Notes: generated from the sequence alone by a model not told the origin. Counted from the first letter of the stretch, positions 7,670 through 16,481 are shown. The stretch: DNA of 27,242 nucleotides from CAZMVY01 sp964653435 (GCA_964653435.1 CAZZFA010000080.1:1-27242); one strand, 5' to 3'. Made by a program: numbers and translations.

Positions 7670-9550
7670 ATGGATCACGTTGCGGGGTGCAAACCGGACG
7701 CCGGCGAGGAGGTGGCGGCACTTCGCGCCCGCGTGGCGGCCCTGGAGCGCATGCTTGCGGAACGGGAGCGGATGGAGGCCCGGTTGTGGCTGTTGTCGTC
7801 GCTCGTGCAGCAAACCAGTGACGGGCTGGCGGTCGTCAACCTTGGCGGCACCGTTATCTTTGCAAACGAGGCATTCGCGCGGATGCACGGCTACGCCCCG
7901 GAGTCGTTGATCGGAAAGCACCTCTCCGTTTTCCATACAGCCGAGCAGATGGCTTCCGTAGAGGCGGCGAATCGGACGCTCCGGGAGTGGGGGCGATTTG
8001 ACGGCGAGATCTGGCATGCGCGGCAGGACGGTACCGTGTTCCCGGCGATGATGCGTAACACGCTGCTGCGGGACGCGTCCGGAAAGATCGTCGGCATGAT
8101 CGGAACCATGCAGGACATTACCGTCGTGAAAGAGGCGGAGAAGGCGTTACGGGACAGCGAAGAGCGCTTCCGTATCGTTACGGAGAGTTCCCTGTTGGGT
8201 GTGTATGTGTATCAGGGCGGGCGTCTGGTCTATGTGAATCCAGCGTTTGCCGGCGTGTTCGGATATGAGCCGGATGAGATCGTGGGCATGGCGGATCCCC
8301 TGTCGCTCGTTCATCCCGCCGATCGGGCCTTCGCCGCCGAACGGATACGTCGGCGTCTTGACGGCGAGGAACAGGTGACGCGGTATCGCTTCCGTGGGCT
8401 TCGCAAGGACGGCACGGAGGTGTGGTGCGAGGTGTTCGGGCGTTTTCTGGATTACAACGGCCGGCCTTCGATCATGGGTGTCCTGGCGGACATCACTGCG
8501 CAAATGGAGGCCGAGGCGCGGCAGGAGCGTCTTCTGCAGGCGATCGAGCACTCGAGCGACGGAATTGGAATCTGGGATGAGCAGTGGCGACTGCTCTACG
8601 CCAACGCGGCGATGTCACGGATACTCGGGTCGGCGTCCATGTCGGACACCCCCGGGGGGGTCTGGAAGGCGCTGGCGGACGGGCACGAGGCCGCGGTGCC
8701 GGACAGGATTGCGGAGTCCTTGCGCCGCGAGGGGAGGTGGTCGGGGCGTTTGTCCGCAAAGCGGCCCGGCGGCGAATGCATGCCGGTGGCCATGACGTGC
8801 AGTTCCTTCGTCACGGCCACGGGCGATCCGATGATCGTGGGCAGCATCCGGGACGTCAGCACCGAGGAAAGGTATCTGGCTCAGATTCGCCGGCTCACGG
8901 CGGATGCCGAGGCAAGATTCGAGGCGGAGAAGGCGGAGATAGCCCGGGAACTTCACGACGAGTTGGGCCAGTTGCTCACGGTGCTGAACCTGGATCTTGC
9001 ATGGGTGGGACGGCGGATCGGGCAGGCGGACGCATCCATCCGGGATCGCATGGCCCAGATGCGGGATATCACGAACGAGGTAACGGAACGCGTGCGGCAT
9101 CTCTCGAAGAGTCTGCATCCGCCCGTGCTTGAGCACGAGGGACTTGCGGCGACGATCCAGTGGCAGGCGGCGGAGTTCGAGCGGCGAACGGGTGTTCCGT
9201 GCGGGGTGACGATCAAGCCGCCCGATCCGCACGTGGCCGAGCGGCTTGCGGTGACGGTGTACCGGATCGTGCAGGAGGCGCTGACGAACGTGGCGCGGCA
9301 CGCTCACGCCACCCGCTGCGAGGTGTCTCTTGTGTTGCATCGCGGTGTGCTGGAGGTCGCCGTACGCGATAATGGAGTGGGGGCGGCGCCGGCTCGCCTG
9401 GCCGAGAGCGACTCGCTGGGTATCACAGCCATGCGAGAACGCGCGGTGGCAGCGGGTGGCACCCTGCGTGTGGAGTCGAGACCGGGAGGCGGCGTCTGCG
9501 TGTTGGCGAGATTCCCTTCACGCAGGCCGCACAAACCGAGGGGGTCATGA
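7670..9550 (+). CDS. Soluble multi-PAS sensor histidine kinase (NarL/DegS-type)
   Basis: This 626-residue histidine kinase would sense an intracellular signal and phosphorylate the response regulator encoded immediately downstream. A short coiled coil (12-40) precedes PAS domain 1 (~42-152), PAS 2 (~162-278, with PAC-like KDGTE) and PAS 3 (~285-400). Next come a HisKA_3 dimerisation domain with phospho-acceptor His429 in ARELHDELGQ, and an HATPase domain with N-box QEALTN (Asn540) and G1 box DNGVG (567-571). There is no signal peptide or membrane segment, so it is cytosolic. No haem- or flavin-binding residues are obvious in the PAS domains. The ATG at 7670 has GAGG about eight bases upstream. 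The stop overlaps the regulator start by four bases (ATGA), implying translational coupling. The ligand is unknown. Confidence 0.93.
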   Translation: MDHVAGCKPDAGEEVAALRARVAALERMLAERERMEARLWLLSSLVQQTSDGLAVVNLGGTVIFANEAFARMHGYAPESLIGKHLSVFHTAEQMASVEAANRTLREWGRFDGEIWHARQDGTVFPAMMRNTLLRDASGKIVGMIGTMQDITVVKEAEKALRDSEERFRIVTESSLLGVYVYQGGRLVYVNPAFAGVFGYEPDEIVGMADPLSLVHPADRAFAAERIRRRLDGEEQVTRYRFRGLRKDGTEVWCEVFGRFLDYNGRPSIMGVLADITAQMEAEARQERLLQAIEHSSDGIGIWDEQWRLLYANAAMSRILGSASMSDTPGGVWKALADGHEAAVPDRIAESLRREGRWSGRLSAKRPGGECMPVAMTCSSFVTATGDPMIVGSIRDVSTEERYLAQIRRLTADAEARFEAEKAEIARELHDELGQLLTVLNLDLAWVGRRIGQADASIRDRMAQMRDITNEVTERVRHLSKSLHPPVLEHEGLAATIQWQAAEFERRTGVPCGVTIKPPDPHVAERLAVTVYRIVQEALTNVARHAHATRCEVSLVLHRGVLEVAVRDNGVGAAPARLAESDSLGITAMRERAVAAGGTLRVESRPGGGVCVLARFPSRRPHKPRGS

Positions 9551-10185
9551 TTCAGATACTGATTGCCGACGACCATCAGCTCGTCCGCGAGGGCATCCGC
9601 CGTATCCTGGAGGAAGAGCAGGACTTCCGGGTTGTCGCGGAGGCATCGGACGGGGTGGAGGCCCTGGAGAAGGCCAGGGAGACGAACCCCGACGTCATCC
9701 TGCTGGACATCATGATGCCGAATCTCGACGGCGTGGAGACTACGCGGCGTCTCGCCAAGAAGCGCAAACCGCCGGCGCGGATCGTCATCCTGACGATGTA
9801 CGCCGATGAGCATTATGCGGCGCGCCTGCTGCGCATGGGGGCGTCCGGGTACGTAGTGAAGGACAGCGCGCCGACGGAACTGGTTGAGGCGGTCCGCGCC
9901 GTGTGCCGGGGTGAGCGGTACATCTCGGCTTCTCTGCGGGATGCGCTGGCAATCCGGTTCATCGAGGGCATGGATCGGGAGCCGCTCGATTCCCTCTCGG
10001 ACCGGGAGTTCCAGGTGCTGCGGCGGCTTGCGTCGGGCGCCACGAACCGCGAGATTGCCCAGGAGCTCTCGCTCAGCGTCAAGACGGTGGATGCCCATCG
10101 GCTCAATCTGCTGGCGAAGCTCAAGCTTCGCAACAACGCCGAACTCACCAAGTTCGCGGTGCAGAACGGAATCGTAAAGGTCTGA
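9547..10185 (+). CDS. NarL/FixJ-family response regulator
   Basis: This 212-residue DNA-binding response regulator is the partner of the preceding histidine kinase. The receiver domain (1-120) has acidic residues Asp8-Asp9, phospho-acceptor Asp54 (LLDIMMPN), switch Thr83 and Lys105. A linker leads to a LuxR-type helix-turn-helix domain (about 149-206) with SDREFQVLRRLASG and the recognition-helix segment SVKTVDAHRLN. Its ATG overlaps the kinase stop as ATGA, so the pair forms one operon. A weak inverted repeat, CGCCGC/GCGGCG (10189-10215), follows the stop and might end transcription. No obvious regulated gene is linked. The inverted repeat at the operon's own promoter is one possible binding site, by inference. 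Confidence 0.95.
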   Translation: MIQILIADDHQLVREGIRRILEEEQDFRVVAEASDGVEALEKARETNPDVILLDIMMPNLDGVETTRRLAKKRKPPARIVILTMYADEHYAARLLRMGASGYVVKDSAPTELVEAVRAVCRGERYISASLRDALAIRFIEGMDREPLDSLSDREFQVLRRLASGATNREIAQELSLSVKTVDAHRLNLLAKLKLRNNAELTKFAVQNGIVKV

Positions 10186-10280
10186 GGGCGCCGCTCCGCT
10201 CAACCCGTTGCGGCGTCGCATTGGAGGCTACGGCGCGGGTTTGGCGCAGCCTTGCGTACGGTCCCGGCTCGGCGGCATCC

Positions 10281-11327
10281 TTACGCCGGCAGCATCCGCC
10301 GGATCACGGTAATCGCCCGGTCAATGTCGGCCGCGTTCACATCGAGATGCGTGACGGCGCGGATCCGTTGCGGGCCTGTCGCGTTCACCCACACGCCTTC
10401 GGCGCGCAGGCGATCGCGGAACTGCGCCGCCGTTCCGAGCGCGGGGTCCACGTCGAAGTAGAGGATGTTGGTGACGACTTCGTTCGGGTCGACCGACAGG
10501 CCGGGCATCCCGGCTATGGCCTCGGCGAGGCGCCTTGCGTTGGCGTGGTCCTCGGCGAGTCGCTCGACGTGATGATCGAGGGCGTAGATCGCCGCCGCCG
10601 CGAGGATGCCCGCCTGACGCATTCCGCCGCCGAACATCTTGCGGAAGCGGCGGATGCGCTGGATCATCTGCGCGGTTCCCGCGACAGCCGAACCGACCGG
10701 CGCGCCCAAGCCTTTGGAGAAGCAGGTTGCGACGGTCTCGAAGTACCGTGTGTAGTCCGTCGGCGCCAGGCCCGTGGCGATGCATGCATTCATGAGCCGC
10801 GCGCCGTCCATGTGCATGGCCACGCCGTTCTCGTCGGCAACCTTCCGGATCGCGGCGATCTTCTCGATCGGCCAGATCGAGCCGCCGCCGCGGTTCTGCG
10901 TGTTCTCGATCACGATCAACCGCGTCCGCGGGAAGTGGACGTTGTTCGGATCGCGAATCGCCGCCCGCACCTGCTCCGCGTCGAACTGGCCGCGCGGCCC
11001 GTCGAGCAGCCGCAGCGAGCAGCCGGACAGGGCGCACGGCGCGCCGCCCTCGTAATTGTAGATGTGCGAATCGCCGTGGCAGATGATCTCATCGCCCGGC
11101 TCGGTGTGCGCGCGGATGGCCGTCTGGTTGGCCATCGTGCCGGATGGCATGTAGATGGCGGCTTCCTTGCCCAGCAGGACGGCCACCTTCTCCTGTAACC
11201 GATTGACGGTCGGGTCGTCGCCGAAGACGTCGTCGCCGACTTCCGCCTCGGCCATTGCGCGCCGCATGGCCGGCGTCGGTTTCGTGATCGTATCGCTTCG
11301 CAGATCGACGATCGCTTTGTTGCCCAT
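10281..11327 (-). CDS. ltaE: Low-specificity L-threonine aldolase
   Basis: This 348-residue PLP-dependent fold-type I lyase would cleave L-threonine or L-allo-threonine to glycine and acetaldehyde in the cytosol. The N-terminus VDLRSDTITKPTPAMR is the family hallmark, followed by GDDVFGDDPTV. His84 and His88 lie in the active-site segment, Asp174 in HMDGARL contacts the PLP ring nitrogen, and Lys205 in CFSKGLGAPVGS forms the Schiff base. Length matches the family (about 340-350). The ATG at 11327 has GCGAGG upstream. Only 18 bases separate it from the stop of the ThuA-HEAT-DUF6807 gene, so the two are probably co-transcribed. Why an aldolase of amino-acid metabolism follows that gene is unclear. 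Related beta-hydroxy-amino-acid aldolase activities are possible. Confidence 0.93.
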   Translation of the reverse strand: MGNKAIVDLRSDTITKPTPAMRRAMAEAEVGDDVFGDDPTVNRLQEKVAVLLGKEAAIYMPSGTMANQTAIRAHTEPGDEIICHGDSHIYNYEGGAPCALSGCSLRLLDGPRGQFDAEQVRAAIRDPNNVHFPRTRLIVIENTQNRGGGSIWPIEKIAAIRKVADENGVAMHMDGARLMNACIATGLAPTDYTRYFETVATCFSKGLGAPVGSAVAGTAQMIQRIRRFRKMFGGGMRQAGILAAAAIYALDHHVERLAEDHANARRLAEAIAGMPGLSVDPNEVVTNILYFDVDPALGTAAQFRDRLRAEGVWVNATGPQRIRAVTHLDVNAADIDRAITVIRRMLPA

Positions 11328-11345
11328 GTTCGGCCTCGCTGCTGG

Positions 11346-13649
11346 CTACCTCGCGCTGCCCGCCCAGGCCCGCCACATTGCCTCAATCCTGTCCGGTGCG
11401 GCGCGGCCGGCGTGCACCACAACCCGGTACTTCAGCGTCAGGCTCCTGCCCGCCGGCAGCGTGTACGGCTCGCTCCAGAGCGGGGCAGGGCTGAAGTACA
11501 CGAACGGCATTCGGCCATCCACGATGTCATGCCACTGCGAAGGATACCGGAGGTTGGACGGGTGGTCGAAGATGGCGATACCCGCCGGCCCGCCCACGTT
11601 CGGGGTGAAGCTGAGATCCGCCCAGCGAGCCCGCCGGCCGTGCGTGTTCTTCGTGACGCCGCCGCACTCGCCGTCCTGCCGCCCCTCGCTGTCGATGAGC
11701 AACCAGCAGTGAGAATCCTTCGCCAGCCGCACGGAAAGTCCGGAATACCCGCCGCCCGCCGTGCCGCCCTTGAGGTGCACATGCCGATCGGCTGCCGTGA
11801 ACATGCTCTCCCAGTCGATCACATAGCCGCCGTCCTCATCGGGGGCGGTGATCACTATGATGCGTTTCTCGGTCATCACAGGCGGCTTGCCGGCCTCGTG
11901 GTAGCTGATTTCCATCTCCATGCGTGCGGAGAAGTCGGTCCCCGGCGTGGCCGCGAAGCGGGTTACCTCCGTCTTGCCGCCGGGAGCGGCCGGCGTCGGT
12001 TCAGCCCAGTAATCCACGCCGTTGATGTTCTTCCAGGCGAACCAGAACGCCCGGTGGTGGGGATGGTCCGGCGGAGCGAGCCAGGTCAGCTCCGTGCCAT
12101 CCGCAAGGTTGAGCGGGTGGAAATACGGCCGCGAGAGGTCCCTTCCGTAGTTAAACTGCCAGACGACGTGATCGCCGTTCACCAGTGCGAGCAGCCCGTC
12201 GCTCTGCCGCCACGCAAGCGCGGGGCGTCGGCCGGCCTCCGTCCGGGCGTGCGCGATGGACGCACGCATGCTGTCCGGCGCGTTCTCCGATGCGGCCCGA
12301 AGAGCCTTCAACGCCGTTTCGCCACCAATCCTGCCGAGCGCTGCGGCGGCCGCCGAAGCGATCTCGGGGTCGGCGTCCGTCAGAAGCGGGGCCAGGGCAT
12401 CGGCCGCGTCCGCATCGGTCCGTGCGCCAATCGAGTTGATGACGCCGACCTTGAGCCGGCCGTTGAGCTTCGGCAGGGCGTCGCGGAGGGCCTTTGCCGC
12501 CGCCGGACCGGGGATGCGTTCGAGGGCGAAGCGGGCCATGGTCGCCGTACTCTCGTCGGCCAGAAGAGGGGCGAGGGCGGGCACCTGCGCGGGCGTCCCG
12601 ATCTGCGCGAGTTGCTTGCAGAAGAAGGCCCTGGCCTCGGAGCTCTTGCAGGAGGCGATCGTGTCGGCGATGCGAGCGGCCAGGTTCGACCGGTATGCGG
12701 CGCCCGCTTCACCCGTGCGGGACGACGCATCGATGACGAGTTGCTCGACCACGAAGAGCGGCCGGCGGCTCCGGCCGAATGCGTATCCGGCGGCGGCCTT
12801 CAGCGCGGCGTCCGTGTCGACGCCGACGATCGCAGCGGCCGCGGCGTTCGTCGGCCAGTCTTTCGGAATCGGGATCGTGACCTTGCCGGTGGCGGCCCAT
12901 TCCGTGCCGCGGACCATGATCGTCTGCCAGGCGATGTTGCGCAGCGTGGCCACGTCGTGGCCGAGCAGGAAGTTGACGCCGCGGCCCTTGCCCAGGCTTG
13001 TCGTGATCAGCACCGGCTCCCACTTGCCGGTTCCCGACCAATCCGGCTCGGCGAACGCCTTGGCGTGCACCTGGAAGCCCGACGGGCTCATCTTCACCAT
13101 GTTCTGGTACAGTTCATCGGTGATCCAGAAGTCCGCCATTCCCTCGGTGATCGGGTGGGGCGTGTCGCCGATGACGACCTTGAACGTGTGGTAGGCCGTG
13201 CGGCTGGTGAACTCCCACTTCCACGTCAGGCCGGAGATCTCCTGAAAGTCGGCCCAGTCGTTGCAGGCGGCGCTGGCGGCGTGGAAGGAGACCATTCCCT
13301 TGCCGTCGCGGATGGCGTCGGCGAAGGCCTTCTTGCCCTCGGGCGTCCACGGTCCGCCCGTCATTACGGGGTGGCAGGTCCAATTGCTGACGATCACGTC
13401 GCACGGGGCAAACGTGGCGTCGGTGACCTTCGTCACGTCATCGACGACCCCGACGACCTTGAACCGTCCGGAGTCGTTGTACATCTTCTCGATGAACGGC
13501 GTGGTCGCCTTCCAGTCGTGCACGTTCGCGCCGCTGAGGATCACGACGCGAATAGGGGCCGCCGCCGTAGCTGTCGCGCCGAGCGCCGGCGTCAGGCCTG
13601 TCAGGCACGCGATGGCACTCCAACTTATCACACTTCGGATGCGGATCAT
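11346..13649 (-). CDS. Exported ThuA - HEAT - DUF6807 (PmoA-like) fusion protein
   Basis: This 767-residue protein has a signal peptide (about 1-25, ending PALGA). A ThuA domain, a glutamine-amidotransferase-like fold often found in trehalose and other sugar-utilisation loci, spans about 32-265 with VVILSGANVHDW, VSFHAASAACNDW and a GRGVNFLLGHD segment. Residues about 300-470 are alanine-rich helical pairs resembling HEAT repeats (PEIASAAAAALGRIGG). Residues about 474-767 match DUF6807, annotated 'methane oxygenase PmoA' in databases although not a methane monooxygenase, with PYFHPL, DHPHHRAFWFAWKNING and the tail YTLPAGRSLTLKYRVVVH. The ATG at 13649 has GGAG six bases upstream and begins the signal peptide; the extension to 13793 is repeat DNA. 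It probably acts on or binds carbohydrate in the periplasm. The enzymatic activity of both end domains is uncertain. Confidence 0.9.
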   Translation of the reverse strand: MIRIRSVISWSAIACLTGLTPALGATATAAAPIRVVILSGANVHDWKATTPFIEKMYNDSGRFKVVGVVDDVTKVTDATFAPCDVIVSNWTCHPVMTGGPWTPEGKKAFADAIRDGKGMVSFHAASAACNDWADFQEISGLTWKWEFTSRTAYHTFKVVIGDTPHPITEGMADFWITDELYQNMVKMSPSGFQVHAKAFAEPDWSGTGKWEPVLITTSLGKGRGVNFLLGHDVATLRNIAWQTIMVRGTEWAATGKVTIPIPKDWPTNAAAAAIVGVDTDAALKAAAGYAFGRSRRPLFVVEQLVIDASSRTGEAGAAYRSNLAARIADTIASCKSSEARAFFCKQLAQIGTPAQVPALAPLLADESTATMARFALERIPGPAAAKALRDALPKLNGRLKVGVINSIGARTDADAADALAPLLTDADPEIASAAAAALGRIGGETALKALRAASENAPDSMRASIAHARTEAGRRPALAWRQSDGLLALVNGDHVVWQFNYGRDLSRPYFHPLNLADGTELTWLAPPDHPHHRAFWFAWKNINGVDYWAEPTPAAPGGKTEVTRFAATPGTDFSARMEMEISYHEAGKPPVMTEKRIIVITAPDEDGGYVIDWESMFTAADRHVHLKGGTAGGGYSGLSVRLAKDSHCWLLIDSEGRQDGECGGVTKNTHGRRARWADLSFTPNVGGPAGIAIFDHPSNLRYPSQWHDIVDGRMPFVYFSPAPLWSEPYTLPAGRSLTLKYRVVVHAGRAAPDRIEAMWRAWAGSAR

Positions 13650-13703
13650 GCGCAACTCCGCATGTGTTGAGGCTCGAACTGACCGATTGTGGTCCGCCCG
13701 AGC

Positions 13704-13848
13704 GAATTCCAATGTCGAATGTCGAAGCCCGAATGACGAAGGAACGACGAATGCCCAAATGACGAAAGCGGACGCCGCCAGCGGCCCAGCCATTCGGATT
13801 TCGTCATTCGGGCTTCTTCCGGCATTCGGGTTTCGTCATTCGGCATTC
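13704..13848. repeat. Inverted dispersed repeat of CGAATGACGAA type
   Basis: The left arm (13704-13767) contains GAATTCC, AATGTCGAATGTCG, GCCCGAATGACGAA and CCAAATGACGAA. The right arm (13791-13848) is its approximate reverse complement, with CATTCGG, TTTCGTCATTCGGGC and TTTCGTCATTCGGCATTC. The arms flank a 23-base centre. It lies between the ThuA and Gfo/Idh/MocA genes, and the unusually low GC compared with the neighbours sets it apart. The pattern is like dispersed intergenic repeats seen in planctomycete genomes (from memory, not searched). Confidence 0.75.
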
Positions 13849-13892
13849 TCCGGCCCCGCCGCGCAGAATCCCTTACTGTGAGATTGTTCCTT

Positions 13893-15212
13893 TCACAGGT
13901 GCCACGGACTTCGCATCACGCGCGTCATCCGGGCGTTGGCCTCGGGATCGTCCACGAATACTTCCTTCGCCGGGTCCCAGCGGAGCTTGCGGCCCAGGTG
14001 AAGGGCGAGCCAGCCCAGATGGCACACGGTGTCCGAGCGGACGGCGACGTCGATGTTGCAGATCGGCGGCGTGCGGGTCTTGACGCAGTCGATCAGGTTC
14101 CGCTGGTGGTTCGTGCTTACGGGCAGATGGATCTCGCCGGGCTGGATCTTCTCCTGCAGCACCGTCGCGGGCTCGGCGATGATCCGCCCGCGGTCCACGT
14201 GGATCCAGCCCTTGTCGCCCTCGAAGCGGATCCCGTGCGTGTTCGGCCCGCCGTCGCTCGTGAAATGCATGTTCACGCCGTTGGCGTACTTCATCCGCAC
14301 GTCCCAGTTCAGCGGGTTGTCGCACAGCCCGTCGTCGGAGGGGAACACGCCGGAGCCCTCGATCTCGACCGGGCCGGTCAACTCCGTGCCGTTGCCCCAC
14401 TGGGCGATGTCGACGTGATGGATCCCCCAGCCCGCGATGTAGCCGAGCGAGTAATCGCTGATGTGGAACCAGTGCGGGCTGATCACGCGCTTGGGCGTGT
14501 ACGGCGCCCACGGCGCCGGCCCGAGCCACATCTCGTAGTCGAATCCTTCCGGCACGGGCGCGGGAGCATACGTCTCCTCCTTTGTCCGCTCGGCGAAGCC
14601 CGACGGCGCCGACACCCTGATCGTGTGCAGCTTCCCGATGCGGCCGTTTCGCACGAGTTCGCACGCCTGCCGGAACTGCGGCATCGACCGCTGCTGCGTT
14701 CCGAACTGAAAGAGCCGCCCGTACCGGTGGCACGCCTCGCGGAGCGTCAGAATCTCCCGCAGGCTCAGGCCGAGGGGTTTTTCCACGTAGACGTCCTTGC
14801 CGCTTCGCACCGCCGCCAACGCGTGCAGGACGTGCCAGTGATCCGTGGAGGCCACCTGTACCACGTCGATGTCGTCGCGGGCGACGAGTTCGCGGAAGTC
14901 GTTGTACGCGGCGCAGACATCTTTGCCGTAGTGGGCGTTGACGCGCTGCCGGGCCGCGTCACGTTGCGCCTTCTTCGGATCGCACACGGCCACGACCTGC
15001 ACATCCGGCAGCGCGAGCATCAGGTTCATGTCGGCGGTGCCCATGCCGCCGACGCCGATGCAGCCGACGGTGATCCGGTTGCTCGGCGCGGTCGTTCCGT
15101 TCCGGCCAAGCGCCGAGGAGGGCACAACGTATGGAAATGCCACCGCCGCTCCGGCGGCCCCGCCGACGCATCGCAGAAACTCACGCCTGCTTACTCGCGT
15201 CCTGACAGCCAT
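13893..15212 (-). CDS. Tat-exported Gfo/Idh/MocA family oxidoreductase
   Basis: This 439-residue NAD(P)-dependent oxidoreductase-like protein has a twin-arginine signal SRREFLR (residues 8-14) and hydrophobic stretch GGAAGAAVAFPYVV, so it is predicted to be exported folded with its cofactor. The Rossmann domain shows IGVGGMG (52-58) with VVAVCDPKK after the second strand. The family motif EKP is at 144-146 in VYVEKPLGLS. HWFHISDYSLGYIAGWGIHHVDIAQWG is the usual C-terminal substrate-domain segment, including the conserved HHVD. The ATG at 15212 follows AAAGGA. Length is normal for Tat-type members (about 430-450). The DUF2961 gene lies 99 bases upstream on the same strand, so the two may share a transcript. 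Such enzymes oxidise or epimerise sugars and inositols; the substrate here is unknown. Confidence 0.93.
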   Translation of the reverse strand: MAVRTRVSRREFLRCVGGAAGAAVAFPYVVPSSALGRNGTTAPSNRITVGCIGVGGMGTADMNLMLALPDVQVVAVCDPKKAQRDAARQRVNAHYGKDVCAAYNDFRELVARDDIDVVQVASTDHWHVLHALAAVRSGKDVYVEKPLGLSLREILTLREACHRYGRLFQFGTQQRSMPQFRQACELVRNGRIGKLHTIRVSAPSGFAERTKEETYAPAPVPEGFDYEMWLGPAPWAPYTPKRVISPHWFHISDYSLGYIAGWGIHHVDIAQWGNGTELTGPVEIEGSGVFPSDDGLCDNPLNWDVRMKYANGVNMHFTSDGGPNTHGIRFEGDKGWIHVDRGRIIAEPATVLQEKIQPGEIHLPVSTNHQRNLIDCVKTRTPPICNIDVAVRSDTVCHLGWLALHLGRKLRWDPAKEVFVDDPEANARMTRVMRSPWHL

Positions 15213-15311
15213 TACGGAACGTCCTTTGCGTGCCTCATCCCGAGGAGGCCGGACGCCCACGTCCGGTGGTTACTCCGCAATCCGGCATCCGCATTCCGGA
15301 ATCGCACGGTC

Positions 15312-16481
15312 CTACTTCGTCTCGCTGGCCGGTTCAATGAGCCCCGCGATTCGCGCTTCGCGGTCCGGCAGCGGCGGGAAGGGGTTGTGCGGCTCGAACT
15401 GGTACCAGTAGGCCGTACTGCACCAGTCGTCGCTCCGCTCGAACAGCTCCTTGTTCCAACCGATCTGCTGGATCGTCACCTTGAGGCTCTTGCGGAATCG
15501 CACCGGGTCGAGGACGTGCCAGCGATACATGGAGACGCACGCCTCCTTGAAGAAGTCGTTCTTGAGCAGCAGGGTGCAGCCGTGGTACGGCGTCTGATAC
15601 AGCAGCATGCCCCATCCGGCGTTGAAGTAGTCTTCTGACCCTGTGCCGCAGATCGTGGGGTACGTGGTGTCGCCGTCCATGTACATCTTGAGTTCGCCCT
15701 CGCCCCACCAGTGCGGGCCGAGCGCGCGGACGCCGATCACGGTGCCGACGTACATGCCCGGTCCGCGGACGTTGTCGAGGATCACGTAGTCCTGCTTCTC
15801 GATCGTCGGGTTCTGGCGGCGGAACTGCGCGTGGAATCGCCCGGTGTGCGCGGGCAGCCTGGGCATGAGCTCGTAGTCGATCTGAAAGAAGAAGGCCTTA
15901 CTGTTCTCGCCGGTGTCGTTCTCCACTGTGATCCTCGCGTGCGAGTCGAACGGCATCGGGAAGAAGCAATTGAAGGCCCGTCCGTTGGGCTCGGTAGTCC
16001 ACGCCGAGGCGAAGTGGACCGGCTGACCCTTGTCGTCGCAGGCGACGCGTCCGTGTGCCGTTCCGAAGAAATCGCCGAGCGGCACCTCGACCGACGGCGA
16101 TGCTTCCTTGTCCCAGTACATGCGCAGGATGAGGTTGCGAAGCTGATTCGGCGAGCGGTTCGGGATCGTGATCCAGATGTGACGGATTATACCCGGGCCG
16201 TCGACGTCCATGAGCGTGACCGTCTCGCCCGGCCGGATTCTCTTGATGCACGGGGAGCCCTTTCGCCCGTCGCGCTCCTTTCCGCCCGCTCCGGGGGCGC
16301 CGGTCTTGTTCTCCCACGTGATGGCCCGTCCAACGCCGTCGGAAATCACCGGATACTCGGCTCCGGCCAGTGTCGGCGGGCCTGCCGTTCCGATCGTCTC
16401 CGTGGAACAACCTGCCAGCCAGGCCGCCCACGCCGTCCCTGCGACCACCGCGATCCCGTAGAGATGGTTCTTCCGATTCAT
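15312..16481 (-). CDS. DUF2961 / GH172-like lipoprotein
   Basis: This 389-residue protein has the double jelly-roll DUF2961 fold. Some members (family GH172) are fructofuranosidases or arabinofuranosidases. The lipobox LAGC places the lipidated cysteine at residue 25, so it is anchored to a membrane facing the periplasm or cell surface. Hallmarks are DGPGIIRHIWIT, FFGTAHG, WWGEGELKMYMDGD and GTGSEDYFNAGWG. Glu261/Glu263 and Glu283 fall where the GH172 catalytic acids would be expected, but I assign these by motif only. The ATG at 16481 is preceded by AGGAG about ten bases away. It is the first gene of a minus-strand run through the Gfo/Idh/MocA gene, and diverges from the M55 peptidase gene. 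The sugar substrate cannot be predicted. Confidence 0.9.
   Translation of the reverse strand: MNRKNHLYGIAVVAGTAWAAWLAGCSTETIGTAGPPTLAGAEYPVISDGVGRAITWENKTGAPGAGGKERDGRKGSPCIKRIRPGETVTLMDVDGPGIIRHIWITIPNRSPNQLRNLILRMYWDKEASPSVEVPLGDFFGTAHGRVACDDKGQPVHFASAWTTEPNGRAFNCFFPMPFDSHARITVENDTGENSKAFFFQIDYELMPRLPAHTGRFHAQFRRQNPTIEKQDYVILDNVRGPGMYVGTVIGVRALGPHWWGEGELKMYMDGDTTYPTICGTGSEDYFNAGWGMLLYQTPYHGCTLLLKNDFFKEACVSMYRWHVLDPVRFRKSLKVTIQQIGWNKELFERSDDWCSTAYWYQFEPHNPFPPLPDREARIAGLIEPASETK

Noticed and set aside
11346..13649. Methane or ammonia monooxygenase subunit (PmoA)
   Set aside because: The DUF6807 domain carries the database label 'methane oxygenase PmoA', but the protein is exported, soluble and lacks the membrane helices of real PmoA.
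13646..13846. Short minus-strand open frame and N-terminal extension of the ThuA gene
   Set aside because: It consists of the inverted repeat element; the signal peptide and ribosome binding site place the real start at 13649.
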